Source: Gymnorhina tibicen
Lineage: Eukaryota; Chordata; Aves; Passeriformes; Artamidae
Direction: 5' to 3'
Assembly (NCBI GenBank): GCA_013399875.1
Contig: VXAZ01001670.1
Coordinates: 1,997,045 to 2,061,044, forward strand
Length of the DNA: 64,000 nucleotides
Position 1 is the first letter of the stretch, and each line of letters opens with the position of its first letter. This document shows, piece by piece, positions 11,481 to 25,790 of this stretch. A model generated the notes under the pieces. That model was not told the origin of the DNA and did not search any database. It worked only from the letters and a program-made list of their open reading frames with translations. The translations under genes were made by a program, and so were the position numbers.

Positions 11481-13139
11481 GGGCGCTGCCTTCAGCCACC
11501 ACCATCTCTCAGGGTACCAACCACCTCTTGCCAATCTCTTCTCTGTCGTGTTTCGATGCCACATTTAAAAATCACTCAGAAATCTGGAAGAGCTTTTCAG
11601 AGTAATGTCTTTAAACAGTCTTCCTTTTCATCTGAGATTGGCAGACACTTAGTGAAGATCAGTCCAGGATCCCAAGGGAGTGAAAAAACGGTGCAATTAT
11701 TTCATGTTGAGAATGGTACAGACTCGTAGAAATACATGTGCTATGAGAGTGGCCCATGTTGCTCCTGTAGCTCTACGGGAAGACAGTTGAGAGAGCCTGA
11801 TTTTGCACTATGTTTGCAGTTGTGGTGTTGAAGAGCATGTACTTGTACTTGCTTTCATGGAGGTTGGTAGCTCAAGCAAGGTTGTAAGGGCTTCCTGTAA
11901 CTTGTCCAAGCAGCACTGCCCTCTACCTGTCTTGCTTTCTGCCTTAATGGAAGGTTTTGTTCTCAAACCCTTGCTGTATAGCCATGTAGTAACAGATGGT
12001 CATGGAAATGCTGAGTATTCAGTTGCAGCAGAGTAGCACAGTTCCTTCATCTCTTGATGGAAATGCAAAAAGCTGCAGAGACTACAGCAGTAAGGAGTGG
12101 GAAGGGCAGTTTGTGGCTTCAAGCTTCCTACAGGAGCTACCTGATGACACCAGTCTATACAGTTTTGAGGCCCCCAGGAAACTGAGAAACATGCTGAGAG
12201 ATTGAAGTCCAGAGTACAGGTTTCTATTCGGGGGATAAATCTCACAGGAAACTCTTTTGCTGTCTGGTGCATGAACCCTGATATCCTGCAATCCTGTAGT
12301 ATCTTTCTCAGAGCACCCCAAAGTACTTAGCTATGTTTTTAAATGTCTCACTGTCCTACAAGTTGGTTCAGAGTTTAAAGTCCTGACTGACTGAAGGGGG
12401 CCCCAAGGCATAGAACTAGGTTACATGATTGTTGCAAGGTCATACTAGTTTATAAGTTCCCATTTGCTGGCTTAAAACTTTGAAGGCTTTACAAAGCTTC
12501 AGAACATAAATCCCTTTTCAATTCTCTGGCTCTGTGATTTTTGCCTTTATTTTTTTTAATGTAAACCTATTAAATCTCCTATGGGCAGCCTTTTCTGTTT
12601 GTAAAAGATCACATAATCTAACTCATGGTGGGAGGAGACTTCCAAAGCTGTACATGCTAGACAAAAATCCTGCTGAGTTTTGTGTATTTATTTAACCTCT
12701 GCAGAACCTGACATATGCAAAAAATACTTTTGTCCTATATCTGAAAAGAACAGCATACTTGTGAACCACATGAGGATCCATTGGCCCTTCTGGTCCATTA
12801 GTTACCACAAGTGAGTGTTGAACAACACTCAAAATGAGAAAATCATTTTAAATAAGCAAGTCATGGGTCTTAGGAAATACCTGAATTACTGATACTAGCT
12901 TTTGTTCCATTTGGGCATTTCTTTACTATTTCAAGGACTGTGAGATCACCTGGAGAATATTCACCCTGGATATGGAATGGAGGACTGCTAGGAAGGCTGC
13001 AATTTCCTATTAGTACTGTTTGGTGGTGCCTTTGGGAAAGATAATATCACCACATATCTCTTCTTGCACTTCTTCCATTCCCAACCATGCTGTGACTGCA
13101 TCCTGCCCTGTCTTTGTATGCCAGAAGTCAAAAAAGAAC
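11481..13139. other. Noncoding sequence
   Basis: Overlapping short open frames at about 11,800-12,320 on both strands show no splice or domain evidence. I see no transposon here. Confidence 0.45.
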
Positions 13140-13960
13140 AAGGGAGTAATGGAAAATCTGATATGGAAGTCAGTTGCTAAAGAATAGGGATATAATTAAT
13201 GCCAGTCGACATAGTTTTATGGAAACTAGGTCTTGTCAAACAAACTTGATCTCAATAATGTAATCTCAAAGAACGGATTGTTAAAGGCAATTGTATAGAT
13301 GTGAGGTACTTACACTTTCATAAAGCATTTGACTTAGTACTGCATGATAGTCTGGCTAAAATTTTAGTATGACACAGTATCAGTAAAGTGCCTGTTAAAT
13401 GGATTAGGAACTGGTTAGTGAAGAGAGCTCAAAGGCATCATTTTTGGGAAGTATCACTGAATGAGAGAGTGTCCAGGGGATTTGGCAAGAACTGATATCA
13501 AGTTCAGTGCTATTCAACAGGTTTGTCCATGATTTGGAAGTAACTATAAACCATAGCCGAGTGTTAAGTTTTGCAATGTCACAAGATAGAGTAATAACTA
13601 ATGAGAAAAACTGTAATATAAAGTGATTAGCATCACAAGGAAAGTTAATTCTAACAAAATGTGTATTAGCAGTCATGTTCAAAGTAATACACTTGGGAGC
13701 AAGTACTGTATCTTTCAGTCCTCCATTCTGTAGCTTTATATTTTAAAAAAAGCAGTTGCATTCCTTAGAGTTGACTACAGGAGCAGGAAGTGGGAGTGAT
13801 CTGTAGCCTATATATGTGGCACTGACAGACTGCTAGCAGAATGTTGCCTATAGCTCTAGTATATATTTTTAAAGGAAGGTAGAAAAACTGAAGAGAGCAA
13901 AGCAGAGGAACCAAGATGACTTGGAATGAGAAAATAGAGCACAGTTAGTTTCAAAAACAT
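13140..13960 (+). mobile_element. Ancient CR1-type LINE remnant (reverse transcriptase region)
   Basis: The order of blocks follows the reverse transcriptase region of old amniote CR1 elements. First comes a CATAGTTTTATGGAAAC stretch with TCTTGTCAAACAAACTTGAT near 13,230. Next is a CATTTGACTTAGTACTGCATGA block at about 13,326, corresponding to the 'KAFDtVlHd' motif region. AAATGGATTAGGAACTGGTT follows near 13,397 (the K-W-I-x-N-W-L region). A GTTTGTCCATGATTTGGAAGTA block near 13,520 comes last. Stops and frameshifts interrupt every frame, so it is dead. The 3' part beyond about 13,760 is too decayed to align by eye. Confidence 0.6.
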
Positions 13961-16900
13961 TGAGAATGGTTGTGCAGAAATACCTTAATGGAGAAAAAAT
14001 GCCAGGTGCACTTTTACCCCCCGCCACGATCAGAGGACCCTTTCAGAACAACAGGAACTAACATCTGGAACCTAGAACAGTTTCTATTAAAGCTGCTAGA
14101 GAAGTTTATATTAAAATAAGGTACATTTATTTCAATAGAAGAATTAACAAATATTGGAAAGACTTAAAAGGATGCTTTTTGTTTTGCATATCCTCAGCAT
14201 CTCTCCAGTGCCTTAACGAAAGAGTCATTTTAACTCATTGTCATTGGGCTCAAAGTGTAATTTTGTGGTCTGAAATATAAAGGAGGGCATCCATATGGTC
14301 TTCACTCCCTTAAGTATCATTCTGTGACGTGAACACAGTGCTAAAGTTTCCTGTTGGCTAAGCATCATCTTTGTCCTTGCATCGTATGAGGTCACAGGCA
14401 GCCCTGCTGTGTTTCACTGTGCCAATATTCAAAAAGAACAAACCGCATGACCAGGTGATGTATTGTGTATAGGTATACACACACTCTGTATATGTATATA
14501 ACTTGCAAAAACCCATCATTCTTCCATCTTGTGCTCCCAAGCCACAAGTGTGTTTCTAGCCATGAGAAAAAGCCTTCTGTTAACAGCTTAGGCTACATTT
14601 ACAACCTGCTGCCTTCAGTCAGCTTGCTAAGTCAGGCAGCCTGCTGTATTCCAATCTTGTTTTCTGGTCTCTCCACCTACATTTGGAGCTTCTGACTGTT
14701 CTGAAGACTTTGGTCCATACTGCTCTATTTCCCTCTTCTTCAACCTAGAATTTAGGTAGGTTATTTCTGGCCTTATCTACTGGTAGAAGTCAGTGTGGGG
14801 AGCTGTGAAAAATGAAAAGGTTGCTAAGGAAGTCTCAGTAGGTCCAAGTAAAAAAATGCTCTGCTGTGTCCCCTTTCTTTGCACCTATGAGTCTGCAGAT
14901 CCAGGGGAGGGGCAATATGGGAAATACTCAGAGGCCTTGGACAAAAATTAATAGGCAAAGATGGGAACAGGCGCAGGAAGATATGAGATAGAGGGAGCAG
15001 AAAGAACAATATGAGGAGGCTGATAGGAGGTCTTTCTAATAGTTTTTTTTTATTAGAAGATTTCAGGAGGATAAGAAAAACTGTTTGCAGTCAATGTTGC
15101 AGTTTTGAAAACCCAGAGGCTTATGTGTCCCTCTCATGAAAGAACTGCAACACCATCCTGTTTCTTTTTCATAATGGACATGGGCTTTTGTCCTCTCCTG
15201 TTTTGTGCTGCCAGTGGAGTTGGGTTCACTGAGCTGAGGCAACAGCCGATCCTACTGTAAATACTTACGCTGCATTCCTGACAGTACCCCTGCATTCCCA
15301 CAGTGGTTATGGCCAGGGTCAGTGACCCTTGCAACAGCTGTGTGCCCTTTACCCTTGCCTTCATTCTCTGTAATGGCACTACCACTGATTTAATAGCATT
15401 AATGTTTAAGCCTTTCTCAGATCATTCTACTTCCATTGGCTGTCTTCTTTTATCTTAATTTGGCTGGAAGAAGTGGCAGCTTTTCTTGCTGTTTGCTAAC
15501 GAACCTGCCTAGAGCAACTTTGCAGTTGGCAAGGAAAGTGATTTGTCTGTGGCACAGAGCAAAGCCTGCCAGTGTCTCTGTGGACCAAGATTTTTTCTCA
15601 GATATGTTTCATGTTCTCAAATCCAATGACTTATTTTGTGAGTCATATTTTTTTCTGTTCCACATGTGATTAAATCAGCACTCTGTAAAGCTTTGTCAGA
15701 GGAAAAGAAAAATATCTGGCTTGTAGGATAGACAGTATCGAGCTAGTCAGGATTCTTATGTGGGATACTGCAAATATTTACTGCAGCAAATCTGAGCTGG
15801 ACTCTTCCACAGGTTAGTGCAGCTGTAGGACTGTAACAGCTGTAGGACTGAGCCCTTGCCAAAGAAGCACTTAATAATTCACACAGAGTGAAAAAGTTCC
15901 AACAGGAGAGACTGTTCCCAGAAGAAGAAGAAGAAATTACACCATACAAGATACTTAGCTATGCTGGGGAAGAGCCAAGGTCAAGTTTCAGGTCCAGAAA
16001 AGTAGACCAGGAACTCAAGCCCAAATCCTTTATATCCCATGTCGGTTGCCTTCTACATGCAGGCTCCTGTGCTGCCCAAAGCAAATTTAGGGAGCCTTCT
16101 TTAGCAAATGTTTCCTCAAGACAGTGAATTCCTGCAAAACATGTAGATTGAACAAACTGAGTATTTCCCAACATAGGTGGTTATGCCAAAGGCACAAGGA
16201 AAAGAACCCCACAGCCCATAAGCAGTTCTGTGGATGAGATGCTGACAAGTAGGTAGAGAGAGAGATGTTAGGGAGATAATTAGATAGTTGCCCAAGCATG
16301 GGCAGACTTGTGGCAACTGCTTAACCCATGTCTCGCTTTTGAGTTCTTGCAACTGTCTTTTGTGTTTGGGCTGCAGCATGTGGCAAATGAACAAATTTTG
16401 TTTGGAATCGTAGGGAAGATTGGGAGGTTTAAATCATTCTCTATTGAATGCAGTGTATGCCTGCAAAATACCACACTCCCAATGCCTATTTCCTTTCTGT
16501 GTACAGGAGGAATGGAGCTGTGTTTTAATGTGTGGTGCTTTTATGTGCAGACATGAACTTTGGGATTTTAGCCTGCATGCAAATGAATCCTGCCATTACA
16601 TTTGCTCTACTTTTCCTGTTTTCAGTGCTGTTGTTTTGGAGCAGTTCCTAGGGCTGTTTGTTTCAGATTCATGGCTGCTTCTCCTTTCTGCTCACTGGGA
16701 CCAGGGCTGCTAATCAGTGCTATCAAAAGACATCTGAGTAGATCTTTAATTTACCACCTTATGCTTCCTAGAATTATTGTTGTGCTTGCTTGTAACTGGA
16801 AGGATGTGTTCTCTCCAGACCCTTGGTACTGCATCATGTAAGTGCAAGGTCACTTCTACAGCACTGGTTTTCATCCAGCTCCACTACTGCTTGTAAAGCA

Positions 16901-18989
16901 TTCTGTAATAACTGCTTGGCCTTTGGAGTGAGATAGTCCCAGTCTATTGCCAGTGGACATCTGGATCAGAGTCATGGCTGGCACTGACCAGCCCCCTTGA
17001 CAGTAGTCTTGGCAAAGAAGCCAGGAGTTGAACAGACCATTAGATAATTAGAATCTACTGCAGTGAATTGCAATCAAGGATCCTAAAGAAATGGATGCAG
17101 AGGGTCGTCTTGCACTCATAAGTAATAAGTACAAAGGAGTAAAACTGGCTCTGAAAATGTTGTTTTCTCTGACACAAACCTCTGTGTGTATTGCAAGCTT
17201 TTGCCGAGTTTCCTGACCAACTACTATCTACTCCTGGTGGGACTTGCAAAGCAGGGGGTTTATAGGAGACAGGCCTGGATCTTTCTGTGGCTTGTTCACC
17301 ATCCATATAATGGTTAAATGTTTCAATTGCAGGGTTTTCTATTGCTAGCTGAGGAATCAGAGAGAGTATAACTCTAAAGTTTAGCTGAACTTTAAGATCT
17401 CTTTTCTCTGTTCTCCAGGTTGAGCACAAAAGAGTGGAGGGTTTTATGAGTCTGAAAATCTGACACTGAAGTTGTTGTTCTTCTAAGGAAACAAAGGGGA
17501 TGGGAATTGATCATAGCATCTGTATTCAACCTTTTTTATTTTGCCAGTACTTTTATGAGTGAGAAATCTCAACCTTTTCCATTTCCCCTCTGCTCTCTTG
17601 CTCTCCTGTGAAAGTGAACAAGATTCATAGCTGGGCCTACACACTTAGAGAAGTTTGAAACTAACACTGTAAAGTGAAGCTGGATTTTCTTTAAATATTT
17701 TCTTTTAGCAAAGACGTTCCTAAATCACAGGTGTTTGTGTCTATTGTTTGCAGCTCCTCTGATAAACTGTGATGAAATATAAAGTCCTTAGTCAGCAACA
17801 GCCTGTCTGAATGGCCTTTAATGAGGCTTTGGTGTGGAGTGTTTTAAGCTTTTGTCTTCAAAATCAGAGCCTTTGCCTGTGCTGTATTAGCACCCTTTCA
17901 AAGGCCAGAATCTGTGTGAAGAAACTAAGCACCTTATTACTGTCTAGTAACATGCAGAAACCCTAATCCAGAGGGAGACCTGACTAACAGGCCCAAAATT
18001 TATTTGGAATCAAAGGTCAGGACACTTGTGTTAATTATGATATCTAATTGTTTAAGCAGTAGTTTGTAGTCAACTTTTCTCTCTGTATCAGTCCTGTGCT
18101 ACATTTATTTCCTTTACTGATGGTTTTGACTGTTAATGGATTTCTGCAGGGAAGACTTCACACTCCAGATATAACAACCTCCCAAAATGAATATAACTTT
18201 TTTTTTACAGTGACCTATGACAGAGACACTATTTTTACTTCAGTTTGGGGCCTATAACAAGAGAGTTAAACAGATTTCAGGACTGTAGTTCAAACAGGTA
18301 TCTGAGTGATGGAAATCCAGTGAGGAAGTCCAACTGTTGGTGAATCCTTGGGGAAAGGTCACTTTTGGCATGACTTCCATTCAGCACTCAGAGGACTGCA
18401 GTGACAAGACCTTGCCAGATTTCAAGATTCTAGTTTAGGGAAAATATGATACTAAATTTAGGAATGGTGTTTCTAAATCAGCCAAGCAAGACAGAGGAAT
18501 TCATGGCACTAGCCTGGGGTCACAAAGAAAGTCAGTATTGGAGGTGGAGTATTGTGACTGCAGGCGTTTGCTTAGGCTGTGTGTCTGCAGTATAGAACTG
18601 TATAATCTTGTCTCCCTGGGACACTGACTAGCAAAGGCTTCAGAGTTGCCAGCAGACTGTTAGTGGGATCCTCCAACGGGGCAAAATCTGTACCATCCAA
18701 CCCTATGGAAGCTAACTGCAAGCTGAAAGATTTTATGGTTTTATTGTTACCTATATTCTATTCCACTATGAAAGGGATTAAAATATTACTTTAACACACC
18801 TGATCCCCTGAAATACTACCAGGCATTTGAACATCATTCTTTGTGCACATAGAATATTTTTCTCACATGAATCTTGCTGATTTCCCCTCATTCTTGATTC
18901 TCTCTGCTGTTTGTCACGTATCATTTCAAGAGCTAGCCCCATCTCTGACTGCAGCTATTCGTTATCAGCCCCTTTGCCTTTACCACTTC
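13961..18989. other. Noncoding sequence
   Basis: No supported exon was found. A 14-base direct repeat (CAGCTGTAGGACTG) occurs twice near 15,822-15,850, and an imperfect GAA run (AGAAGAAGAAGAAA) near 15,920. A 124-codon open frame at 17,055-17,429 minus is within chance expectation. Confidence 0.45.
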
Positions 18990-19330
18990 CATTTGTAATT
19001 TAAACACCCTAATTTAATAGGTTTGTCTCATTATTTTGATTAATCATATTAACTCATATTAATTAAGAGATGGATTTAGGTAATGACAGAGGTTAATGGA
19101 GTCAGTTTTCACTTTCCCCTGGTTTTTCAGGGAAGGGGGGACTCGGGTAGGAGGGGAAAATGGAAAGAGAGACTAGGAAGAGTGAAAAAGAGAAACTGTT
19201 GGGGGGGAAATCTCAGTTAGCAATCAGAAATTCCCTGCTAATTGAATGTCTGATTTTATTAATGATGAAATTTATAAAGGTCCTTAAGAAAAGAAAAGAA
19301 TTTAGCCAGTTCAGCAGTTAAGTGTGAATA
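18990..19330. promoter_or_regulatory. Candidate conserved enhancer block (TAATTA-rich)
   Basis: The palindrome TGATTAATCA at 19037-19046 is followed by CATATTAACTCATATTAATTAAG. A second cluster near 19,235-19,275 has GCTAATTGAATG and TTTATTAATGATG. These match homeodomain and PBX/HOX-like half sites. Mixed composition and absence of repeats fit a conserved noncoding element, but this is unverified. Confidence 0.3.
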
Positions 19331-22300
19331 TTAACTAACTCCAAGATAAAAGTTAAAATATCCATTTTCTTTTCTTTTCTCTAGTTCTTTAAATAAAAAG
19401 CTGTCTTTGACACTTCATCCCATTAGAGCTTTAGCTTCCTTTGCCATCCATTGCTAAATGTCTGCAGACTGCACAGAGAATGTAATGTCCTGTATGATTT
19501 AAGAAATGCTGACCCTAGAGGGCAGGAAGTTAATACATGGATCACCTTAGTGCTTATTTTCCTTGATGCTTTCTCTCTGATGAGGCTTTGCTAAGTGGAA
19601 GAAGGTTTCCAGCTCTGCCCTATACTCTGTCTCTGCTCTGTCACGCTTGTTTCCCTGAGGCTCAAGAAAACACAAACCACAAGCAGAGTGTCAGATCCAG
19701 ACTGAACGTGTGTTGGTGCTGTGGGCTACACTTCCATCTCCACAAAGGCATGGGGAATCCTGTGCTTATCCAAGACCTCCATGACAGGGTCTCATGGTTA
19801 TTACTTCCGGGCATGCCCAGACTGCTCCTAATTTGTCTCTCCTGTTTGCACCAATGCTATACAGGCACAGAATCCCATTTTGGGAGGGGAACTCTTTATA
19901 GCCCTACTGCTGTTGTGCAAATGACAGCATGAGGGCAAGTCAGTGCATGAGGGCAGGTCTTTCATCCTGTGCTCCAAGACACTTCAACTGACCTGCTTCG
20001 GTGAACGTTTGAACAGAAAGTAATTTTGGAGCTGAAGTCAGCTGGTAGTGAAGTGTGGGGTAGCCGTGTAAAACCCAAGAGCAGGCAGTTAAGCCTTTTT
20101 CCTTACCAGAAAAGACATTTCCATGACAATAGTACCAGTCCATTAGTAATATTTTTGTGACAATGGTAACAAGGTATACAAAATTTAGAGAGGTAACCAT
20201 ACAGGAAGAAAACCTGTTATGTAAACCCTAAATTAATAAATACAAGTAAACACTTTGTACAAATTGTCACAAATCTGACTCAAAAACAATTAGAAGAAAG
20301 AAGCTGTTTTGTGAACAAACTTACCAAAAATACTTTGATAAAGTTGACATCTTTGTATACACTCCTCTTCCAGCAAATATTGCTGTTGAAATGTAGTACC
20401 CACAGGTGACTTGTGAAAGGCAGCCAGTAAAGTTTGTAAGACCATATTCTAGTTTGAAGTGTAGTGCATGATCAGCCCAAAGATTATATGGCAATAAATT
20501 ACAACACAAAACACCAGGAACATGGTGACCATTTCCTGTACAGTGTTTGGGGAAATACTCTTTAAGTGAGACCAACTGTAGTCATTGTATTTGTGCTAAA
20601 CTGGTAGAATATATTGTCTGTGGAAGGATGCACAGTACCTCTTGAGTATCCAGATTGTGTATCTGTGGGACAGTCCCTTGCTCTCAGCTACTTTAAAGTT
20701 TGCCACATAGACAGTCTCATGTGAGTTTTTAATTTCATCCAGCTGAAGTGCTAATACCTAACCTGACTGCCACTGAGAAAAAAATTAATATATATTTCAG
20801 AAGTTGGTTATTTTCCGGTGATCTCTCAGTAAAATTGCAGAAGTCTAAAGTGAAATTTTTCCATAATCAGTATTTCAGAGTGGATGAATGAAACACATTT
20901 CTGTTCAAAAGGCACTAGAGAAGTTGAAATCTGGTAGACTAAAGACTTACTGACCTTTTTTTGACTTTGATGAGAACATAAAATATCAATTTTTCTTTAT
21001 GTATGATATTCCAAAACAGGTAAAAATATACCACATTTCAAGATTGTTGCCAACTCAGGAATGTTGTCAGTGTGTTTCTATGAAGTTAGAAAACACTATA
21101 AAATTAACATTCTTTTTGTTGTTATTTTGTTAAATCTTTGCTTAATATAAGCATGAGTCAACTAAGGACTGATTTCTGTGCAAAATGGCAGATGTCCTGA
21201 ACAGTGGAGGACCACAAGTTTGAAATTCCAGTTGGTATTCCCAGTTTAGTATCTTTTGGCTCGCATATAGAAATATAAGCCTGTAGGACTTGTATTTGAA
21301 AAGCATGAGGTTCAGAAGAGAGAGAATTCTGGGTATGTAACATTAAAGGACTTCAGAAACAGATGACTGGAAGGATCTGAATGCAGCCTGACATTATGAA
21401 ATGACCCAGCAAAATTTCTCTAAATTGGGAATTAGAACAATATAACTGGCAGCATGTTTTTGTTCAGAGAGCTAAGGTCTCATTCAAGCGGGGAAAGCCT
21501 TTCAGGCAGACTTTGTCTCTGCGGAGTTTTCCTTCGTGGTTGCCGACCCATCACAGCTGCCTCTCTACCTGGGAGTATTTCTAAAACTCCAGTCTCTGAA
21601 ACTCTGCTTTCCCTTGAAGAATTCTTATTTTATTAAAGCATGCAAAGCTTTTATCTCTTCAGAAAAGCTTGAAACAGTAGAATATTAATGGCTCAGAAAA
21701 TGTAAAAGCCTGACAGAAAAATCCAGTACATGTATATATATATATATCACATTCAATAGTACCTTGTAATGTTTTAAGACATTTAGAAAATTATTTTGGA
21801 ACCCAACTCACACTTGAAGTCTTTCATTTAGCAAAACAGTCAATGATCTCCGTGAAGGTTCAGATGGACAGAGGACATCAGGTACAATGTTTTCATTGTG
21901 GTATTGGGAGGACTGAAATACTCCTTTTTTGAGAGTCCTAATGGATACTATTTGAATTAATAAGTGTCTAAAGGGCAAGTTTGAAAAAAAGCTTGACTTT
22001 AAAGGTTAGAATTTTTTTTCACACTCCATCATTATAGTTTGAGGTAGAGATTTTTTTTTTAAATTAACAGTAGATATACAACCAGAGATTTTGCATACTG
22101 AGAAAAAGTACTAAATAGGCAAGAGCAGAGTGTAGTACTGGACTCTGACTACAAATAAAGATTGGAAAAAAATAAGAGCACAGAAAAATTGTGTAAATAG
22201 GATATTTTTCACCTAAATAAAACCCCATGGTAGTTTAATCCTGATTTTTCTTGTGTTGAATTTACAGCAGATGAAAGTCAGTGGAGTTGCTGCACAGTGT

Positions 22301-25300
22301 ACAGTAGCACAAGGTTAGCACCAAGTGCTGTATCATAAAATATTACATGTAAGTGTATACAGGCTTCTTTGTGGGTGCACTGTATCTCTTTGTCTATGCA
22401 TATTCAAGTGTATATATTTCAAAGCTGCTGTCTGCATAATTCACTTCCAAACCCAGCATGCGTTCATTTTCATAACTTTTTGTTCTATTACAATATTAAT
22501 GGGACTATCAATGGGAAAGGACAAGAGAAGCATTTTTAATGTTTATCTGACAGTTGCAAATTTCACTTGAGGTTGTTTACTGGGATCTGATTGTTGGCAA
22601 AGAGGAGTAGGAAAGGCAGCAAGATGAATGGGAGCACAGGAAGAAGAGATGTATTTATGGGTCCTCTTAGCACCATCTAAGAGTAATAAAAAGTCCTGTT
22701 TTACCCCTCCTTTACCCAGTCTTCAGTTTAAAACACCAAAAAATGAGGGATTATTTTAATTAATTTCTATTTAATCCAGGTGGCCTGCTCAAAGTGAAAC
22801 ACATTGCATTTAAATATGTGAAAAATAGGTGTATATGTATATTCTCATCCAGTATCTTTTCCCTAGTGGGGAAAATGCCTGCAAATAAGAGAGTTTGTGG
22901 ACTTGTGGATGTATCTGCAATGTGATGTCAAACTGTGTACCAAATTACTGTCAGAGCTTGTCTTTTTTGACCCTCAGTTCTTGGACTATACCAAGTGAGG
23001 CTTATTTTTTTATGGGGAGAGCTAAACCTTTTCCCAATTTTGCTCTGCAGTTTTATGAACCTGGGCATTGCACATCCAAATTTTCTGCTCTGCAAAACAC
23101 ATTACCTCAGGAAAAAAAAAGCCCCAAAACCAACAATCTTGGAATTCTGTTTGTATTTTAGTTTATATTTTAAACTATTTGAGTTTTTCAACTAGAAATT
23201 CAGAGAGCCTAATTTTCCATGAAACAATGTTTAAGAACAGAATCAAAAATTGTAGACTATAGGTAGCACAAAAATGGTAATATGGTAGCCTAAGAGTATT
23301 GTGTTCCACTCTGGTCACCTCTGTCACAGACTACTGCAGAAACAGAAGAATTTCAGAGCTAGGTAGAGTTGTTTGGAAAAACAGGCTGTTTATCTGTAGT
23401 GGTAGTGTGAGGGGAAAGTTTACATTTTTCACGCAAAATGAAATCCATTTTAACTAGTTATGTAGATTTGAACTGCTAAATTCTCCTTCCTGGGAATTAC
23501 AGCTCATGTGCTTCTCTTTCTGTTGTTCTCATTAGGCTGGGCTTTTTTGGTGGACTGTGTCTCCTTTGATGCACCTTGACTGCTCCACTAAGAAGCTTTT
23601 GTGAGGACTTAGGCCACCACTACAGAGCACTGTGGCAGATCATTTTTTCAAATAAAATATATGAAGTTTCTACAGGAAGCAGAAACTTTCCCCAAAATTG
23701 TAATTTTGTCAAAGGTAATTAATTTGGAGGAAAGCTTGCAAGAACTTTCATTTGTCAGTGTATAAAATAATAATTGTCATAGTACATAGTACATGAATTC
23801 TTACTGTGTTTTATCAGTGGGGAAAAAATAAATTTGGAAAGGGGCAGATACAAAGCCCTTGGCGGGGAAATCAAACAGCTGTACAAAATGGGGTAGTGCA
23901 TGGCTTCTACCATTTGCTGTCTTTTGGCAAAGCAGTTCTCAGACAGAGTTAGACTGCTTTGTCCTGCACTGAAAATACTGTGGTAGAAATAGATGTATCA
24001 CAGGTAGTACGTGGGAAAGACAGCTTGGATGGATAATGAGGGAATTTGACAATGAACCAGTCAGTCAAAACAGTGACCTCTCCGAGATGCTCTTCTGAGC
24101 CTGCCTGATCTGTGAGCATTTGGGCTGGATTGTTTTGGTAGGGACTTCCTTTTCTGGTGTGCAGTCCTGCCTTTCCTGGATCCCTGTCTTTCCCGTTCTG
24201 TGAGCTGGGGAGAGCCATGGAGGCAGAGAGTGTAGAGTCACGCACACAGTTCAGCTGCTTTGAAAACTGTCTTGTGGGAAAAAGGGGGAGGTGAGAAATG
24301 CTTCACTGCTGCTTGTGACAGGGATCCAAGAGAGACACAGAGACATCGGTGGAGTCTACACATCACTGCCCGTTAACTCCACTCACTGTTTATCAACTAC
24401 CAGCACTAATTTCTGTTCAGTGTTATGTTTGGGTTAATTACAGTTAGGTTCCTTTCAGTAGTTAGGTTAATTACAGTTGTGTATTCCCTGTTGTCACTGC
24501 TCCCAAAAGAGGGTCTGATCCTGGCTCTGTTTCCTGCCTGCAAAGTCCAAATTCAAACTGGGACTAAGGTGGTCTGGGCCAGTGCTTTGTTAAAAAGCCA
24601 ATGGAGCATCAACCATGTTGCAGGTGTCTTTACCAAAGGCTTCCCAAGCACTTTTAAATCCATCTAGATTTAGTGTGTCCCTGTTCAGAGATCCTTCCAT
24701 GCACTGTACACAACAGGCAATACAAGCTTAGCTATTCGCTTACCCCTGGGATCCAAGTGCAAGATCTCTCTCTACAGTGCCACTGGTGCCTGACTACCTT
24801 GAGAGCCAAAGTCTCCTTATTTGGAAGGTCTCTGCAGGAAAAGAAGAATCCTACCCTTTAGTTTAATAGCGAAATTATTGGTCTAGTAACCAAACATCTA
24901 TTAACTGGCTGCCAGGGCCAAACCCACTGTAATTTCTCTCCAGTTTGCCTCAAACTGGCCTTTGGATTCCAGTTCTTTGTAGTGAGATGGCCTCAGCAAT
25001 CTACCACCATAAATGCAGCATCAGCAGTGCCTTTATCTCTGGCATGCAAATGTCTACATCTTCAGTCCCAGTCACTGAATCTTTCTAACCTGATTCTTCT
25101 GGTAAAGAAACGAGAGTGTTCTTTGGTCATGGACACAGCCCTCTGCACAGGGGACAGTCTCATCTATTGGTCTAATCATTAAACTGAAAGCCCCTGTCTA
25201 AAAACACAAGTCCCCCTTCAGTGCAGTCAAGTCACTTGACTTCACTGTCCCAGCTTTTTCCTTTGGGGAAAGGAATTCAGCTCCTTCTTGAAAGGCAAGG

Positions 25301-25589
25301 GCTGAGAAATGCAGCTGACAGACTGACGAGTGGGAATGGAGTAGGCTCATTTCCTCCTCTTGGCTGTACCTGCTTCTATTCTTTGGGCCCCTGTGGTAAA
25401 AAGTACAATCCAGGGGCAGATACCTCTCACAGCAAAGGTGGCGAATTTTTGGTAGCCTTTGGAAAAAGCTCTGCAGAAGTGCTTTCAAAAGCTGCCTTTA
25501 TGGAAGAAGATAATACAGAGGTAAAATGGAGAACAGTTACATGCTGAATTCCACTGTTCTGGAACAAGGCAGTGCTCCACAATGCTGAC
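19331..25589. other. Noncoding sequence
   Basis: A short TA dinucleotide run sits at about 21,733-21,747. A direct repeat of GGTTAATTACAGTT occurs at about 24,432 and 24,464. No exon or intact transposon is visible. Confidence 0.45.
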
Positions 25590-25790
25590 AGGAGGTTGGT
25601 TTAAAACAGATAAACTTCTCTGCCTGGCTGCTGGAGGCTGTGGCACCTGAGAGCACTAGGATGTTCAAGGAGGGGCTAAGCAATTTGTGGATAACAGACT
25701 CATTAAATGGGTGCCAAAGAGAACTTGAGGAGGTACTGCTGAATGTTACAGCTCTGAAGGAAGAAAGCAGCTGCCAAAGGTGGATTTAGA
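25590..25790 (+). mobile_element. Ancient CR1/L3-like LINE 3' fragment
   Basis: The segment runs GGTTTAAAACAGATAAAC, then a tract matching the 'ctgtggcacc...aggatgttcaaggaggggct' region of old amniote L3/CR1 3' ends. It ends with a GTGGATAACAGACTCATTAAATGG-like stretch equivalent to the 'gaggataggtccatcaatggc' block. Divergence is high, so the boundaries are approximate. Confidence 0.45.

Noticed and set aside
10590..11605. Plus-strand open frames of 204-277 codons over the CpG island
   Set aside because: They begin at TTG or GTG, not ATG, and exist because GC-rich repeats lack stop codons.
17055..17429. 124-codon minus-strand open frame
   Set aside because: Somewhat polar composition, but no convincing acceptor or donor pair and no recognised family.
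23290..23400. Possible old CR1 fragment (GTGTTCCACTCTGGTCACC)
   Set aside because: Only about 80 weakly similar bases and no second landmark.
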